Notes: a model not told the origin generated them from the letters alone. Shown: positions 16,753-25,424, counted from the stretch's first letter. The stretch is 64,000 nucleotides of DNA from Chitinophagaceae bacterium UBA1930 (GCA_002337145.1 DDFK01000001.1:961501-1025500), one strand, 5' to 3'. Translations and numbers: made by a program.

Positions 16753-17988
16753 ATGGCCAATTCCCTCACGAATACCGAATGCCAGAAAGCCAAGCCAAGA
16801 GCGGCTAAATACCGCCTGTTTGATGGCCGCGGCCTTTATTTGGAAGTTATGCCAAATGGCTCGAAGTATTGGCGTTTGAAATATTATTACCTGAAAAAAG
16901 AGCGGCTATTGGCCTTGGGCATCTATCCATCGGTCGGGCTTGCAGAAGCCCGCAAGAAACGGGATGACGCAAAGAAGCTTTTGGCAGAAGGCATTGACCC
17001 TTCCGAAGACAAAAAACAAAAGGAGCGGAAAGCTGTCATCAACGCAGGGAACACGTTTGAGGCCGTATGCAAGGAATGGCTTGAACTGAATAAGGAAAGA
17101 TGGAGCGGCACCTATTACGACAACATCAGCAAGCGTCTGGAATTGAATGTCCTCCCTCATATTGGCAACAGGCCAATTGCCAATATAGATGCACCAGAAC
17201 TGCTATTGATGCTGAAAAAAATTGAGAAACGGGGTGCCTATTACCTAAGTAACCGAATCAAGCAGGAATGCGGCCAGATATTCCGCTACGGCATTGCCAC
17301 AGGACGTGGCACAAGGGACCATGCCGCTGATTTAAAAGGTGCACTGAAAACAAAAACGACTGAACACTTTGCAGCTATTGACCACAAAGAACTTCCCAAC
17401 TTCCTGAATATTTTGCGACGGAATGATGCAAGACTTTACGCAAGGACCAAAAGGGGCATTGAACTGCTCATGCTCACTTTTGTCCGCACCAATGAATTGA
17501 TAAAGGCAACATGGGTTGAGATAGATTTTGACAACAAGGTTTGGGAAATCCCAGCCGAACGCATGAAAATGAAAAAGCCCCATATCGTTCCATTGTCGGA
17601 ACAGGCAATATTGTTACTGAAAGCACAAAAGGAAGAAACCGAATCCTTCAAGACCAGCCCTTGGGTTTTCCCAAGCCAAATCAAGCCGAGAGAGCATATG
17701 AGCAATGCGACTATCCTCAATGCCATCAAAAGGCTTGGTTTCAACGGAAAGATGACAGGCCATGGTTTCAGGGCACTGGCTATGACCACCATCAAGGAAA
17801 AATTGGGCTACAGGCATGAGGTAGTTGACAGGCAATTGGCCCATGCGGCAGGGAGCATGGTTGACCGTGCCTATGACCGTGCCCAGTTCCTTGATGAAAG
17901 GACAGTCATGATGCAGCGGTGGGCTGATTACATCGACCAATTGGCCGCACAGAAAGACAAGGTCGTGGACTTGCAAAAGGTTGTATAA
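16753..17988 (+). CDS. int: P4-type tyrosine integrase (DUF4102 arm-binding domain)
   Basis: A 411-residue site-specific recombinase for integration and excision of the element. Residues 1-90 are the DUF4102/arm-type DNA-binding domain (LFDGRGLYLEVMPNGSKYWR...LGIYPSVGLAEARKKRD). A core-binding domain follows, then the catalytic domain with the Arg in LTFVRTNEL, the HGFRA box (HxxR), the His in QLAHAAG and the nucleophile Tyr in DRAYDRAQF. All the expected catalytic residues are present, so it appears functional. Arm-type GGGGTAC repeats lie upstream. Enzymes of this family usually target the 3' end of tRNA genes, and the nearest tRNA is tRNA-Leu at 25.5 kb. Confidence 0.92.
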   Translation: MANSLTNTECQKAKPRAAKYRLFDGRGLYLEVMPNGSKYWRLKYYYLKKERLLALGIYPSVGLAEARKKRDDAKKLLAEGIDPSEDKKQKERKAVINAGNTFEAVCKEWLELNKERWSGTYYDNISKRLELNVLPHIGNRPIANIDAPELLLMLKKIEKRGAYYLSNRIKQECGQIFRYGIATGRGTRDHAADLKGALKTKTTEHFAAIDHKELPNFLNILRRNDARLYARTKRGIELLMLTFVRTNELIKATWVEIDFDNKVWEIPAERMKMKKPHIVPLSEQAILLLKAQKEETESFKTSPWVFPSQIKPREHMSNATILNAIKRLGFNGKMTGHGFRALAMTTIKEKLGYRHEVVDRQLAHAAGSMVDRAYDRAQFLDERTVMMQRWADYIDQLAAQKDKVVDLQKVV

Positions 17989-17996
17989 GGGGATAT

Positions 17997-18176
17997 TCAT
18001 TTGACAGGATACCTCGGCAGCGACGCCATGAATGCCATCAGGCTTGCCTTGGATACAAAGGTTCTTTTGCCAATTTTCACAGCCGATAACGCACCCCTAT
18101 TCATTAGGCTGTAGAGATACGTCCTTCCTATCTTGAGGGTGTTCAAGGCTTCAGAAACCGTAACATGCTCATCCAT
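17997..18176 (-). CDS. Excisionase/AlpA-like helix-turn-helix protein
   Basis: A 59-residue DNA-binding protein: VTVSEALNTLKIGRTYLYSLMNRGALSAVKIG is a MerR/excisionase-type winged HTH (HTH_17). The ATG at 18176 is preferred over the GTG at 18185 because AGGGGGTG sits at Shine-Dalgarno distance before it. It converges on the integrase gene (8 bases between stops) and lies just downstream of the ArdC-like gene. Small proteins like this usually control integrase activity or direct excision, which is likely here. Confidence 0.8.
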   Translation of the reverse strand: MDEHVTVSEALNTLKIGRTYLYSLMNRGALSAVKIGKRTFVSKASLMAFMASLPRYPVK

Positions 18177-18193
18177 GTGTATCACCCCCTTTC

Positions 18194-19321
18194 CTAAACA
18201 GAAAGCGTAGGTAAGACAGTTTTTTCGGCCTGTAGCCCACTCACATACTCCACTGCCCTTTGTGCAAAGGATGCGGCCTGAAAGATGAATTTCTTGTCAT
18301 TCTTCAGGACACTTAACCATGACTGAATATAGGCAGCATTCTGTTCATATTCTTTAGGCCCAAAACCTAAATCAGCCCCAAGGAAACAGGCACCGAGTTC
18401 CGCAACAAGCTCTTCCTTAGCATAGCCTTCATCGCCCCATTTGTGGCGGTTGAAATCACGGTTGAGGCGGCTTTGGTGACGTGTCCAATGGGTAAGTTCA
18501 TGGGCAAGGGTGGCGTAGTAGGAACCTGCATCCGTAAAGCATTCAAAGGGCGGCATTTCGATGCGGTCGGTTGTGATGGAATAAGCGGCTTTGGTGCCTG
18601 AAAAAATCTCTGCCTTGGTCTGCTTGAAAAAGTCATCCCATTGCTCGTTACGCCGCTCCTGGTTATCGGCTGGCGGTGGCTCCGGTATTTTGTAAAAGGC
18701 TTCCGACAGTCCTTCAATCTGCGTGGCATTGAAAACGGTATAGACTTTCAGGAAAGGGATGTTCTGTATGCTGTCCTTGCCGTCGGCATCCTTTTCCTGC
18801 TTCTGGAAGGTATCGGCATAAACAACCTGCGTCCCCTTCTCTCCTTTTTTGACATGGGCCTTCATGGTGGTGGCCTGCTGGAAGGTCATCCAGTAAGGGG
18901 AGAGATAGCCTTTTTCTGCGGCTGTCGCCCAGAGCATGATGGTATTGATGCCCGTGTAAGGAATATCGTTCCAGCGGAGCGGACGCATGACATTGCCTGC
19001 AAGGTTCTCGTCGTTCCAAGGCTTACGCCATGTAAGTTCACCCTGTTCAAGGTCGGCAATGATTTTATTGGTGATGCGGTCGTAGATGTCGTTCACATTG
19101 TTGGTCATGGGATATGTTCCTCCTGTTGAAAAAAGGGAAATGGCGTGGGTGCTGGTCATAGGCTGCAACCTTGGCGGAAAGGCCATATAGCGGCTGTTGC
19201 CAATCACGAGGTTGAGGCCGTTGCCCTTGTCACGATGGAAAGCGGCACCGACATTCTTGCTATTCCCGTGCTCGTCCTTCATGAACAGGTAGAATGCTGG
19301 CTTCTGCTTTTCGTTTGACAT
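18194..19321 (-). CDS. ArdC-like antirestriction protein with N-terminal extension
   Basis: The 375-residue frame has two parts. Residues 1-71 resemble the small DUF736-like proteins found next to plasmid genes (NVGAAFHRDKGNGLNLVIG). From Met72 it is a full ArdC protein: an ssDNA-binding N-terminal domain (DIYDRITNKIIADLEQGELTW...PYTGIN) and a zincin metallopeptidase domain with HELTH plus the downstream EELVAELGACFL helix. ArdC protects incoming single-stranded DNA from host restriction during transfer. A perfect AGGAGG (19119-19124) precedes Met72 (19108), so the ArdC part can start on its own. The frame may thus encode a fusion, two products, or two genes that lost the stop between them. 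Confidence 0.88.
   Translation of the reverse strand: MSNEKQKPAFYLFMKDEHGNSKNVGAAFHRDKGNGLNLVIGNSRYMAFPPRLQPMTSTHAISLFSTGGTYPMTNNVNDIYDRITNKIIADLEQGELTWRKPWNDENLAGNVMRPLRWNDIPYTGINTIMLWATAAEKGYLSPYWMTFQQATTMKAHVKKGEKGTQVVYADTFQKQEKDADGKDSIQNIPFLKVYTVFNATQIEGLSEAFYKIPEPPPADNQERRNEQWDDFFKQTKAEIFSGTKAAYSITTDRIEMPPFECFTDAGSYYATLAHELTHWTRHQSRLNRDFNRHKWGDEGYAKEELVAELGACFLGADLGFGPKEYEQNAAYIQSWLSVLKNDKKFIFQAASFAQRAVEYVSGLQAEKTVLPTLSV
19119..19124 (-). promoter_or_regulatory. Internal Shine-Dalgarno site in the ArdC-like frame
   Basis: On the minus strand AGGAGG lies 10 bases before the in-frame ATG at 19108. It is one of the strongest ribosome-binding sites in the window and sits exactly where the DUF736-like part ends and canonical ArdC begins. 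Confidence 0.6.
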
Positions 19322-19496
19322 TGTTCTTCTCCCTTCTCTTTTGCGTGTTACCCTTTCGGGCGATGCCTACCCAAAGCCAGCAGCGGATGCAGTGTCATAC
19401 ATGAAAATTGGGGGCAACCTTCAGGGGGAGCCGAATTTCCTGTTGACACGAACCGCATCCGCGTAAGGCAAGGTGGCCATTAAATGACCGAAGGGG

Positions 19497-20027
19497 TCAT
19501 GCAGGCTTGAGGGAGTAAGCTGGCAACTGTTTCTTTGCAGGGGATTTGCCACGGGCTGTTTTCAGGACGATGTTATTATCAAGGAAAGAGGTATAGCCTT
19601 CCTTTGTCACGATAAGGTGGTCAAGGACGGGCAGACCGATAAGCCTGCCTGCCATCACCATTCGTTCGGTCAGCAGGATATCCTGTGTGCTGGGCTGGCT
19701 GGCACCAGAGGGATGGTTATGCGACACGATAATGCTGGCCGCCCTGCCTTTAAGGGCAAGGCCGAACACCAGCCGCAAATCGACAAGGCATTCATTGATG
19801 CCACCCGATGAAACGGTGGCGACCCCCATGCACCGGGCCTTGTTGTCCACCAGCATGACACGGAACTGCTCCTGCAGTTCGATACGGTCCATGTCCCAGC
19901 TTTCAAGGAACAGGTCGTAAGCATCACGGGAGTGAAGGATAACAGGAAGGTCGGAAGGCTTAATGTTGTTGCGGTAAACGAGGTCGATTTCACGGACGCG
20001 GGTGCTTGGCTTGATGTCGGTTATCAT
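19497..20027 (-). CDS. RadC/JAB-domain protein of the element
   Basis: A 176-residue JAMM-fold protein of the RadC family, very common next to antirestriction and primase genes on mobile elements. The JAMM motif is SHNHPSGASQPSTQD (HxHPSG...PSxxD), preceded by VSSGGINECLVDLRLVFGLAL. The open frame extends to 20114, but the ATG at 20027 is chosen because AGGGGG lies 10 bases upstream and the extension would overlap the primase gene. A role in DNA processing is usually assumed; the biochemical activity of mobile RadC proteins is not established. Confidence 0.85.
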   Translation of the reverse strand: MITDIKPSTRVREIDLVYRNNIKPSDLPVILHSRDAYDLFLESWDMDRIELQEQFRVMLVDNKARCMGVATVSSGGINECLVDLRLVFGLALKGRAASIIVSHNHPSGASQPSTQDILLTERMVMAGRLIGLPVLDHLIVTKEGYTSFLDNNIVLKTARGKSPAKKQLPAYSLKPA

Positions 20028-20076
20028 GGTTATTTCCCCCTTGTTAAAAAGATAGCCTGTAAGGATTGTTGGTGAG

Positions 20077-20970
20077 CTAACGGCCAAGCCTGTGCATATG
20101 CCAGGCATTGACATCCTTATGCGGCCTGTAGAGCTTGTTCATGGGCCTGAACAATAGTTTTTCCTGCTTGGCAAATTCCATCAGGGCCAATGTGCCTCTA
20201 TTACCTGCCGCGTCGTTATCGAGCCATGAATGCAGGGTCTTGTAGGAATAGTTCTTGATATAGGGAATGGCCTTCGGGATGCAGGCAAGGGAGTTCAGGA
20301 CAATCACATCGCCATCGAACTGATTATGTTTCTGGTGACACAGGGCTGACAGGAAATCCATGAAGCCCTCGAAGACATGGATATCCTCGGGCAAGGTCTT
20401 CGCTCCCCTGATAAAGGAAATGGTCTTGGGAGCAATGCTACCTTTGAACACCTTGTTGCGGAGTTCATAGCCATTGTTCTCATTGATGAAACCAAGGGCA
20501 TAGAACTCCTTATGGGTGCGGACGTTTTCGACGCGTACCTGTTTCAGGTATTTACGAGCAAGGGATGCGGGGATGCCACGGTTGTCGAGATACCGCATAA
20601 AGCTGAAATGCTCCAACTGTGCAACACCGCGAAGCAAGAGGCTTACCGTGGATGCCGACTGTTCTTCCTTGGCCGCAAAACTGGTGAAACTGCCATGCAT
20701 GTTTCCCAGCCAGCGAAGGGCATCGGCAGGGGTATGGTCCTCGCCTTGGTAATAGAGGTAATGGCAGACAAAATCGATGGTATTGCCGCCTTTGCCTTCT
20801 CCCCAGTCATACCAGACATTGCGGCCTTCATGGATATGGAAGCTGGCTGTTTTCTCATTCCTGAACGGCGAGAAATACCATATATCATGACTGTTCTGCT
20901 TGGAGACCTTGGCACCGATTCTATTCAGGATTGAAGACAAGTGTATGCTCTTGGCTTGTTCCATGTTCAT
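20077..20970 (-). CDS. Toprim-domain DNA primase of the mobile element
   Basis: A 297-residue primase-like protein. The N-terminal part (WYFSPFRNEKTASFHIHEGRN...GGNTIDFV) matches the DNA-contacting fold of CHC2-type primases but lacks the complete zinc-binding cysteine set. The toprim part has its conserved Glu in HVFEGFMDFLS and an acidic DNDAAGNRG motif. It would prime synthesis of the complementary strand after transfer or during element replication. The ATG overlaps the stop of the upstream HTH gene by four bases (ATGA), so the two are translationally coupled. Confidence 0.85.
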   Translation of the reverse strand: MNMEQAKSIHLSSILNRIGAKVSKQNSHDIWYFSPFRNEKTASFHIHEGRNVWYDWGEGKGGNTIDFVCHYLYYQGEDHTPADALRWLGNMHGSFTSFAAKEEQSASTVSLLLRGVAQLEHFSFMRYLDNRGIPASLARKYLKQVRVENVRTHKEFYALGFINENNGYELRNKVFKGSIAPKTISFIRGAKTLPEDIHVFEGFMDFLSALCHQKHNQFDGDVIVLNSLACIPKAIPYIKNYSYKTLHSWLDNDAAGNRGTLALMEFAKQEKLLFRPMNKLYRPHKDVNAWHMHRLGR

Positions 20971-21242
20971 GCGAATACCCCTTCACTCAATGTTGGCTGT
21001 TTGATACTTTTATTACGGTAATGTGTCTTGGAGTTATTGGATTTAATGACCAGGCAGCTATCCAAGAAGGCATCAAGGTCGGCTTTACGATAGCGGACTG
21101 AACGTCTTCCAACCTTGATAGGCTTGAGGTCATAGCGTTTCGTGCAGTCCCAAACAGCGAGTGTCTTTGGGGAAACCCCCAGGTATTTTGCAGCTTCTTT
21201 TCTGTTCAACAATGGTTCGAAAACATTGCTTCTTGTTTGCAT
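20967..21242 (-). CDS. Helix-turn-helix (MerR/excisionase-type) protein
   Basis: A 91-residue DNA-binding protein. LLNRKEAAKYLGVSPKTLAVWDCTKRYDLKPIKVGRRSVRYRK is a textbook HTH_17 domain as in Bacteroidota element excisionases and regulators. The frame is open to 21308, but the ATG at 21242 follows AGGGGTGA at good distance and gives the usual length. It is the first gene of the HTH-primase-RadC-ArdC minus-strand operon, so it may regulate that operon or assist excision. Confidence 0.82.
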   Translation of the reverse strand: MQTRSNVFEPLLNRKEAAKYLGVSPKTLAVWDCTKRYDLKPIKVGRRSVRYRKADLDAFLDSCLVIKSNNSKTHYRNKSIKQPTLSEGVFA

Positions 21243-21393
21243 ATTCACCCCTTTTTTAAGTAGTCGATGACGAGGGCGATGGCTCAAGAAATGCCGAGCA
21301 AGCCCCATATCATCAGTATGGGGTATGTTTGACTAAGGCATGGAAACAATCTTTAGTTGTGTATAAATAATAATTACCGTTAAACAAGTTTAT

Positions 21394-21434
21394 AAAAAAT
21401 GACCCTTCAACAGCAGCTGTCAAAGGGTCTGTCA
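21394..21434 (-). terminator. Intrinsic terminator
   Basis: The stem GACCCTT (21401-21407) / AAGGGTC (21423-21429) is followed on the minus strand by ATTTTTTATA. It is placed to end transcription of the serine recombinase/membrane-protein pair. Confidence 0.6.
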
Positions 21435-21480
21435 TTGGTTGCCCGATGACTATTGGGGGTTATGAATTGATTCGTACTGG

Positions 21481-21900
21481 TTAGCGAAACGAGGCATTCC
21501 GCAACATCCGCTTTGCCTTATGTGCCTTCCAGCTTTTGTAAAGGAAGTAGATACCAATCGGCAGCAGCACCATACCAATCAGGAACACAAAGGTGATAGC
21601 ACCAAGCACAACCAAGCAGATTCCATAGATAGCTGTTACCAATGCTGACGGTTCAGAATAGGCACCTGTGGTTTCGTTCCTGAATGCATGGATTTTGAAT
21701 GTGCCTTTCTTTGTCTCGCCCACGGCTGTAATGGCATCGCCATCATGGAGGCTGACGCTGGATGTCATTTGCAGGCTGGCCGCTGTGGTACCAATCCTGA
21801 ATACATAGGACTGGATGGAATTAATATTACCGTTCCTGCCGACGGTTCTTGTTGACTGGTCAAGGGCAGAGACTTGGCCTTTCTTTACGGTTAAGGACAT
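21481..21900 (-). CDS. Small membrane protein with a C-terminal TM hairpin
   Basis: A 139-residue protein with a strand-rich N-terminal domain (about 1-80) and two adjacent membrane segments (about 86-125: VTAIYGICLVVLGAITFVFL and a following segment), ending in a basic tail KAHKAKRM. It lies 18 bases downstream of the serine recombinase gene and is probably co-transcribed. I do not recognise the family; an NfeD-like soluble-plus-TM layout could be considered but is not supported by motifs. Confidence 0.6.
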   Translation of the reverse strand: MSLTVKKGQVSALDQSTRTVGRNGNINSIQSYVFRIGTTAASLQMTSSVSLHDGDAITAVGETKKGTFKIHAFRNETTGAYSEPSALVTAIYGICLVVLGAITFVFLIGMVLLPIGIYFLYKSWKAHKAKRMLRNASFR

Positions 21901-21918
21901 AACTACTGGTTTTAAAAT

Positions 21919-22575
21919 TTATAAATCTTTGATACGTTTCAATAAGCTGTAAACTGTTTGCACATGCCAATGTGTTTTGCCTGTATAGGTGGCAATACTC
22001 CTTTTGTTGAATTCCTTTGTCAGCGAACGCACACTCTTAAAGCCTTTGCTTTTCAGTTCGTCAACAACTGGTTTCATCTTCCGTGCGAATTCATCTGCAT
22101 TCTCCTTATTCTGCTGCGACAGTACCAAGCGTCCGTAGATGCCGAGGCTCACTCCTCTCTTTTTGGCTTCTGCCAAAGCCTCTCTTGTTCTAAGGCTTAT
22201 CTGCTCACCCTCATATTCAGCAAAGGCAGCCATGACGTGCAGCATGAACTTGTTTGCTTCCGGGTTGTCGACAGCGATAAAGTCAACCCCGCTTTCCATC
22301 AGCTTCGCGATAAAGAATGTATTGCGACCAAGTCTGTCGAGCTTTGCAATCAGAAGCGTAGCACTGCATTCCTCACACAGCTTCAATGCCTCCTGTAATA
22401 CGGGCCTTTTATTACGCTTGGCTGACTCCACTTCCGTATGTTCTTTCATGAGTTCGAAATTGTACCGCTCGGCATAGTCCCTCACGGCTGTCTGTTGGGC
22501 TTCAAGACCAAGGCCGCTTATACCTTGACGTTTTCTTGACACCCTGTAATAAGGCACTGCTTTGTTCATAGGCAC
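21919..22575 (-). CDS. Serine recombinase (resolvase/invertase family)
   Basis: A 218-residue DNA recombinase. The catalytic N-terminal domain shows YYRVSRKRQGISGLGLEAQ with the nucleophile serine, then LLIAKLDRLGRN and the E-helix EYEGEQISLRTREAL. The C-terminal part (FKSVRSLTKEFNKRSI) is an HTH-like DNA-binding domain. It could resolve element dimers or invert DNA. The length is typical of resolvases, not of large serine integrases. A candidate binding site with inverted TGTACG/CGTACA lies just upstream at 22595-22626. Met1 or Met3 may be the start. Confidence 0.88.
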   Translation of the reverse strand: MPMNKAVPYYRVSRKRQGISGLGLEAQQTAVRDYAERYNFELMKEHTEVESAKRNKRPVLQEALKLCEECSATLLIAKLDRLGRNTFFIAKLMESGVDFIAVDNPEANKFMLHVMAAFAEYEGEQISLRTREALAEAKKRGVSLGIYGRLVLSQQNKENADEFARKMKPVVDELKSKGFKSVRSLTKEFNKRSIATYTGKTHWHVQTVYSLLKRIKDL

Positions 22576-22930
22576 ATGTCCGTTTGACCAAATGTGTACG
22601 TGCTACAATTACAAGCATACCGTACATGGGTAAACGAAGGATTACTTTTGAACAGTCATTCTAAAAAAATGTAGTGGAAGACCGAAGTGAGGTCGTGATT
22701 TTCAACGCATTTAGCAAGTCCAACATCCCGCACGGTTCATCGAAACAAGGCATAAGTGTTCATACACAAACCTTGGTTTGCATATGAACAAAAAAAGGAG
22801 AATATTTTTTGGGGAGATTGAAAATATTAAATACTTCCCTTGAGTGCGATAGAGGCTATCATGAGAAACAATGATTTCACGATGCAGGGTTACCGACAAA
22901 AAAACTGCCACTCTTTGAGTGGCAGTTTTT
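22576..22930. other. Intergenic region, possible res site and terminator
   Basis: No coding frame with support is seen in this 355-base gap. It contains the inverted repeat TGTACG (22595-22600) / CGTACA (22621-22626) in front of the serine recombinase and a strong terminator at the right edge. Composition shifts between the element core and the lipoprotein genes here, so this is also a candidate right boundary of the element core. Confidence 0.4.
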
Positions 22931-22933
22931 TTA
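22898..22933 (-). terminator. Strong intrinsic terminator
   Basis: A perfect 16-base stem AAAAAAACTGCCACTC / GAGTGGCAGTTTTTTT with a three- to four-base loop overlaps the stop of the 22931 gene. It ends the JAB-lipoprotein/small-protein transcription unit, and its symmetric A/T tracts allow function in both directions. Confidence 0.88.
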
Positions 22934-23473
22934 TTGCTTTGTTAGAATAACATTTGTCGGGATACTGAAATTTGGGTCACTTGGGTTTTGAAGCCCCGGT
23001 TCTTTCTTGACGGTCCACTGGGCTTGTAATGCACAAGTGTTGCTTGGCGGTGTAAAGCAATTAGGGTTTAGAACTTTCATATCCAAAACCCCGTCAATAA
23101 AGCCTCCGCCATTAGGTGTATTAGTAACAGTATTGTCATGAAGGATTGCTCTGATCTCGTAATTAGTAGATATATTGTCTGAATAAATTACGTAAGGCCA
23201 ATTGGTAGTTGTATTACCTATTGGCTTATTTGAATTGTATATTTCAGCAAGCTGGTTGCCGTTCGCATCTACGGTTATCTTTTTGTAATGACCCTGATAG
23301 CCGTCCGTTAAGCGAAAAAGGCTTACAATAAATACCTCATTACCGCTTTGGTATTTCCATGTACCTGCAAGTATATCCTGAGGAGGGTTAATGCTATTTG
23401 TTGTTTTTACAAATGTGGCATCTTTGAAAGCGGTCAGGCATATTGCCAGCGATATAATTATGATCCTTTTCAT
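22931..23473 (-). CDS. Small secreted protein (DUF6705-like), partner of the JAB lipoprotein
   Basis: A 180-residue protein with a short hydrophobic signal peptide (IIIISLAICLTAF). The mature part opens with ILAGTWKYQSGNEVFIVSLF and ends with NVILTKQ, a lipocalin-like strand pattern that from memory resembles DUF6705 proteins of Bacteroidota. It lies 26 bases downstream of the 23500 lipoprotein gene and is probably co-transcribed. Given the toxin-like layout of its neighbour, it could be an immunity or carrier protein, which is inference only. Confidence 0.6.
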   Translation of the reverse strand: MKRIIIISLAICLTAFKDATFVKTTNSINPPQDILAGTWKYQSGNEVFIVSLFRLTDGYQGHYKKITVDANGNQLAEIYNSNKPIGNTTTNWPYVIYSDNISTNYEIRAILHDNTVTNTPNGGGFIDGVLDMKVLNPNCFTPPSNTCALQAQWTVKKEPGLQNPSDPNFSIPTNVILTKQ

Positions 23474-23499
23474 TATTGATGGTTTTTAAAGATAAGAAT

Positions 23500-25212
23500 T
23501 TAATTGCAATTGGTTCTTTGTATCGTTCCTGCCGCATCTTTTTCAACTTTGGTAAAGGAACTGAAATTGGCGTTGGTTTCAAAAAGTGTTACCCCTAAAT
23601 CAGCCTCTTTCATGAAGTCCAAAAACTTATCAAGAATATTGCTATTATTGGTGTCTGTTTCTAATATTAACGGGTTTTTGCTATTAAAATATTTCCTTTC
23701 AATGTTATCAGCCTTAACCTGCGAATTGAGCCATTGCATGACATTTCCCTGTGAGGCATTCCCCGTATTGTTGAAGTAATAAAAGAAATCCTGGAGTTTT
23801 GATGCATTGTCTATTGTCAATGCGTAATAGGTTCCCTTATAGGTGCTTAAAAGGGCCACAAACTTACCCGGGTCTAACTGCCCGCTATTCATCAATGAGG
23901 ACATTCTTTTCAAATCGCCAAATGAGAATATGGAGTAAGTCCCGCCGCTGGTATTGGGATGGGTATGGGCAAAAGATGTATATTTTTTGCCGGGTACATC
24001 GGGTAATTGCACAGATGCTATAGCGGTTGTGCCGCTGTCTTCTTTTACGGCTGGCGTTCCCCCGTCAATAAGCGAAACGCTTTTTTCATAGCCCAGATTG
24101 AGGTTCTGGGGCGTTGCCAAGTCTTTTGCCTTCTGCATAAACGTCGGGTTAGTAGCGGTATCGGTCACGGTCTTAATCTTGTCGCAAGGCGTGCCTTTGG
24201 GTGGGTCCGATAAAGGCAACCAGCCTGTCGTGTTCCCTTCGGGACAGGGCAGGAATCCATTATCCAGTAACGGATTAGGATTGCATGGCACCTGCCCATT
24301 CGGGTCGGGGTTGCCACCACCGCCACCGCCACCGCCTGTGCCAGTACCGCCACCGCCGCCAGTACCGCCGCCATCCAGATCATCAACGAAGTAGTAATAT
24401 ACCGTTGTCGTGCAGTCCCAACCTGAGGTCACGCATAACGGACAATTGTCGCAGTTGGGAATGCAGACCATGTCTCCGGTGCAATGGTAGGAGGTCGAGT
24501 AGACGCAATGCGTAATGCTGCCTTCCGCAAAACGTGATGCCGTGGTCGATGCACTGTCACCATCCTTTATTTCAAGGTAGCGTTTGATATTGGGCTTGTT
24601 GTTGGTAGGGTCGTTTGCATTGTAGAATAGCCTTTTGTCCAGCAGCTTGAATTTTTTGTGTCCAAATACGGCCCTGTCCAGCATCATGAATTGGAATGCG
24701 AGCCTTTCGGCATTGTTAGTAGCAGAATCTATGCTGCCAAAACCGTAAGACTCGTAATTATTGGCACGGTGCAATTGAAGGCTTATGCTGTCATGCAGTC
24801 TGGCATAGATGAATGCGTTCACATAGTTAGCATTGTCCAGCACGAGCGGGATATAGATAATGGTATCGTTGCTGCTGTTTGTCCTTAGATTCGCCCCTCT
24901 ATGGTTGGCTTTGGCTGCGGTGTTCACAATTACTTTGTCCCAAACCGGAAAGCCATCCTTCTTCGCCATATCGTTAAGGAAGCCAGCCCTTTCGTTTTTC
25001 TGCTTCAGTACGGCAGCGATCCTTTTTACTTCCGGGGTAGCGGTAGCGGGGAGGGTCAGGAATCGGGTTACAGTGGCACTTCTTGATTGTGCTTGGGCGT
25101 TCTGTGAATCCATCTTTCTGCAGGCATATATTGCCACAATGCATAAAAGCGTTGCAGAAAGGTAGAACGTGCCTTTTTTTAATGGTGAAAGGAATTGTTT
25201 GCGAGCCCCCAT
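23500..25212 (-). CDS. Lipoprotein with Gly-rich linker and C-terminal JAB-like domain
   Basis: A 570-residue exported protein with a signal peptide ending VAIYAC (lipid Cys31). The N-terminal domain (about 50-250) has a Cys cluster CIPNCDNCPLC. A Gly/Thr linker follows (about 275-300), then a C-terminal domain with SFAHTHPN...SIFSFGDL, a JAMM-like HxHP...SxxD pattern with wider than usual spacing. The conserved lead, Gly linker and distinct tip resemble exported polymorphic toxins and Bacteroidota surface lipoproteins. Peptidase activity is uncertain. The 55 kb lipoprotein has the same layout. It may be the last gene of the element or the first of the chromosome. Confidence 0.68.
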   Translation of the reverse strand: MGARKQFLSPLKKGTFYLSATLLCIVAIYACRKMDSQNAQAQSRSATVTRFLTLPATATPEVKRIAAVLKQKNERAGFLNDMAKKDGFPVWDKVIVNTAAKANHRGANLRTNSSNDTIIYIPLVLDNANYVNAFIYARLHDSISLQLHRANNYESYGFGSIDSATNNAERLAFQFMMLDRAVFGHKKFKLLDKRLFYNANDPTNNKPNIKRYLEIKDGDSASTTASRFAEGSITHCVYSTSYHCTGDMVCIPNCDNCPLCVTSGWDCTTTVYYYFVDDLDGGGTGGGGGTGTGGGGGGGGNPDPNGQVPCNPNPLLDNGFLPCPEGNTTGWLPLSDPPKGTPCDKIKTVTDTATNPTFMQKAKDLATPQNLNLGYEKSVSLIDGGTPAVKEDSGTTAIASVQLPDVPGKKYTSFAHTHPNTSGGTYSIFSFGDLKRMSSLMNSGQLDPGKFVALLSTYKGTYYALTIDNASKLQDFFYYFNNTGNASQGNVMQWLNSQVKADNIERKYFNSKNPLILETDTNNSNILDKFLDFMKEADLGVTLFETNANFSSFTKVEKDAAGTIQRTNCN

Positions 25213-25424
25213 TTCAGTTTTATTTAAGGGTTAGGAATGCGGGCCATTTGCTTTGACAGTAATCGCCGAAGAAATGTTCCGTCTAGAGTTTAAGGTTATT
25301 TGAAATGCGGAGTGAAAGTATAGATTTGAATAATAAAAAAAACGAATGGGTTAAAATTCAGTAGTTCTACTTAAGCTGTTCGGTAATTCTACCTTTTGCT
25401 TGGGCGTGAAGGAACATGGCTTGT

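Noticed and set aside
24098..24515. Pro- and His/Arg-rich frames opposite the Gly linker
   Set aside because: They arise from the GC-rich linker repeat read on the other strand.
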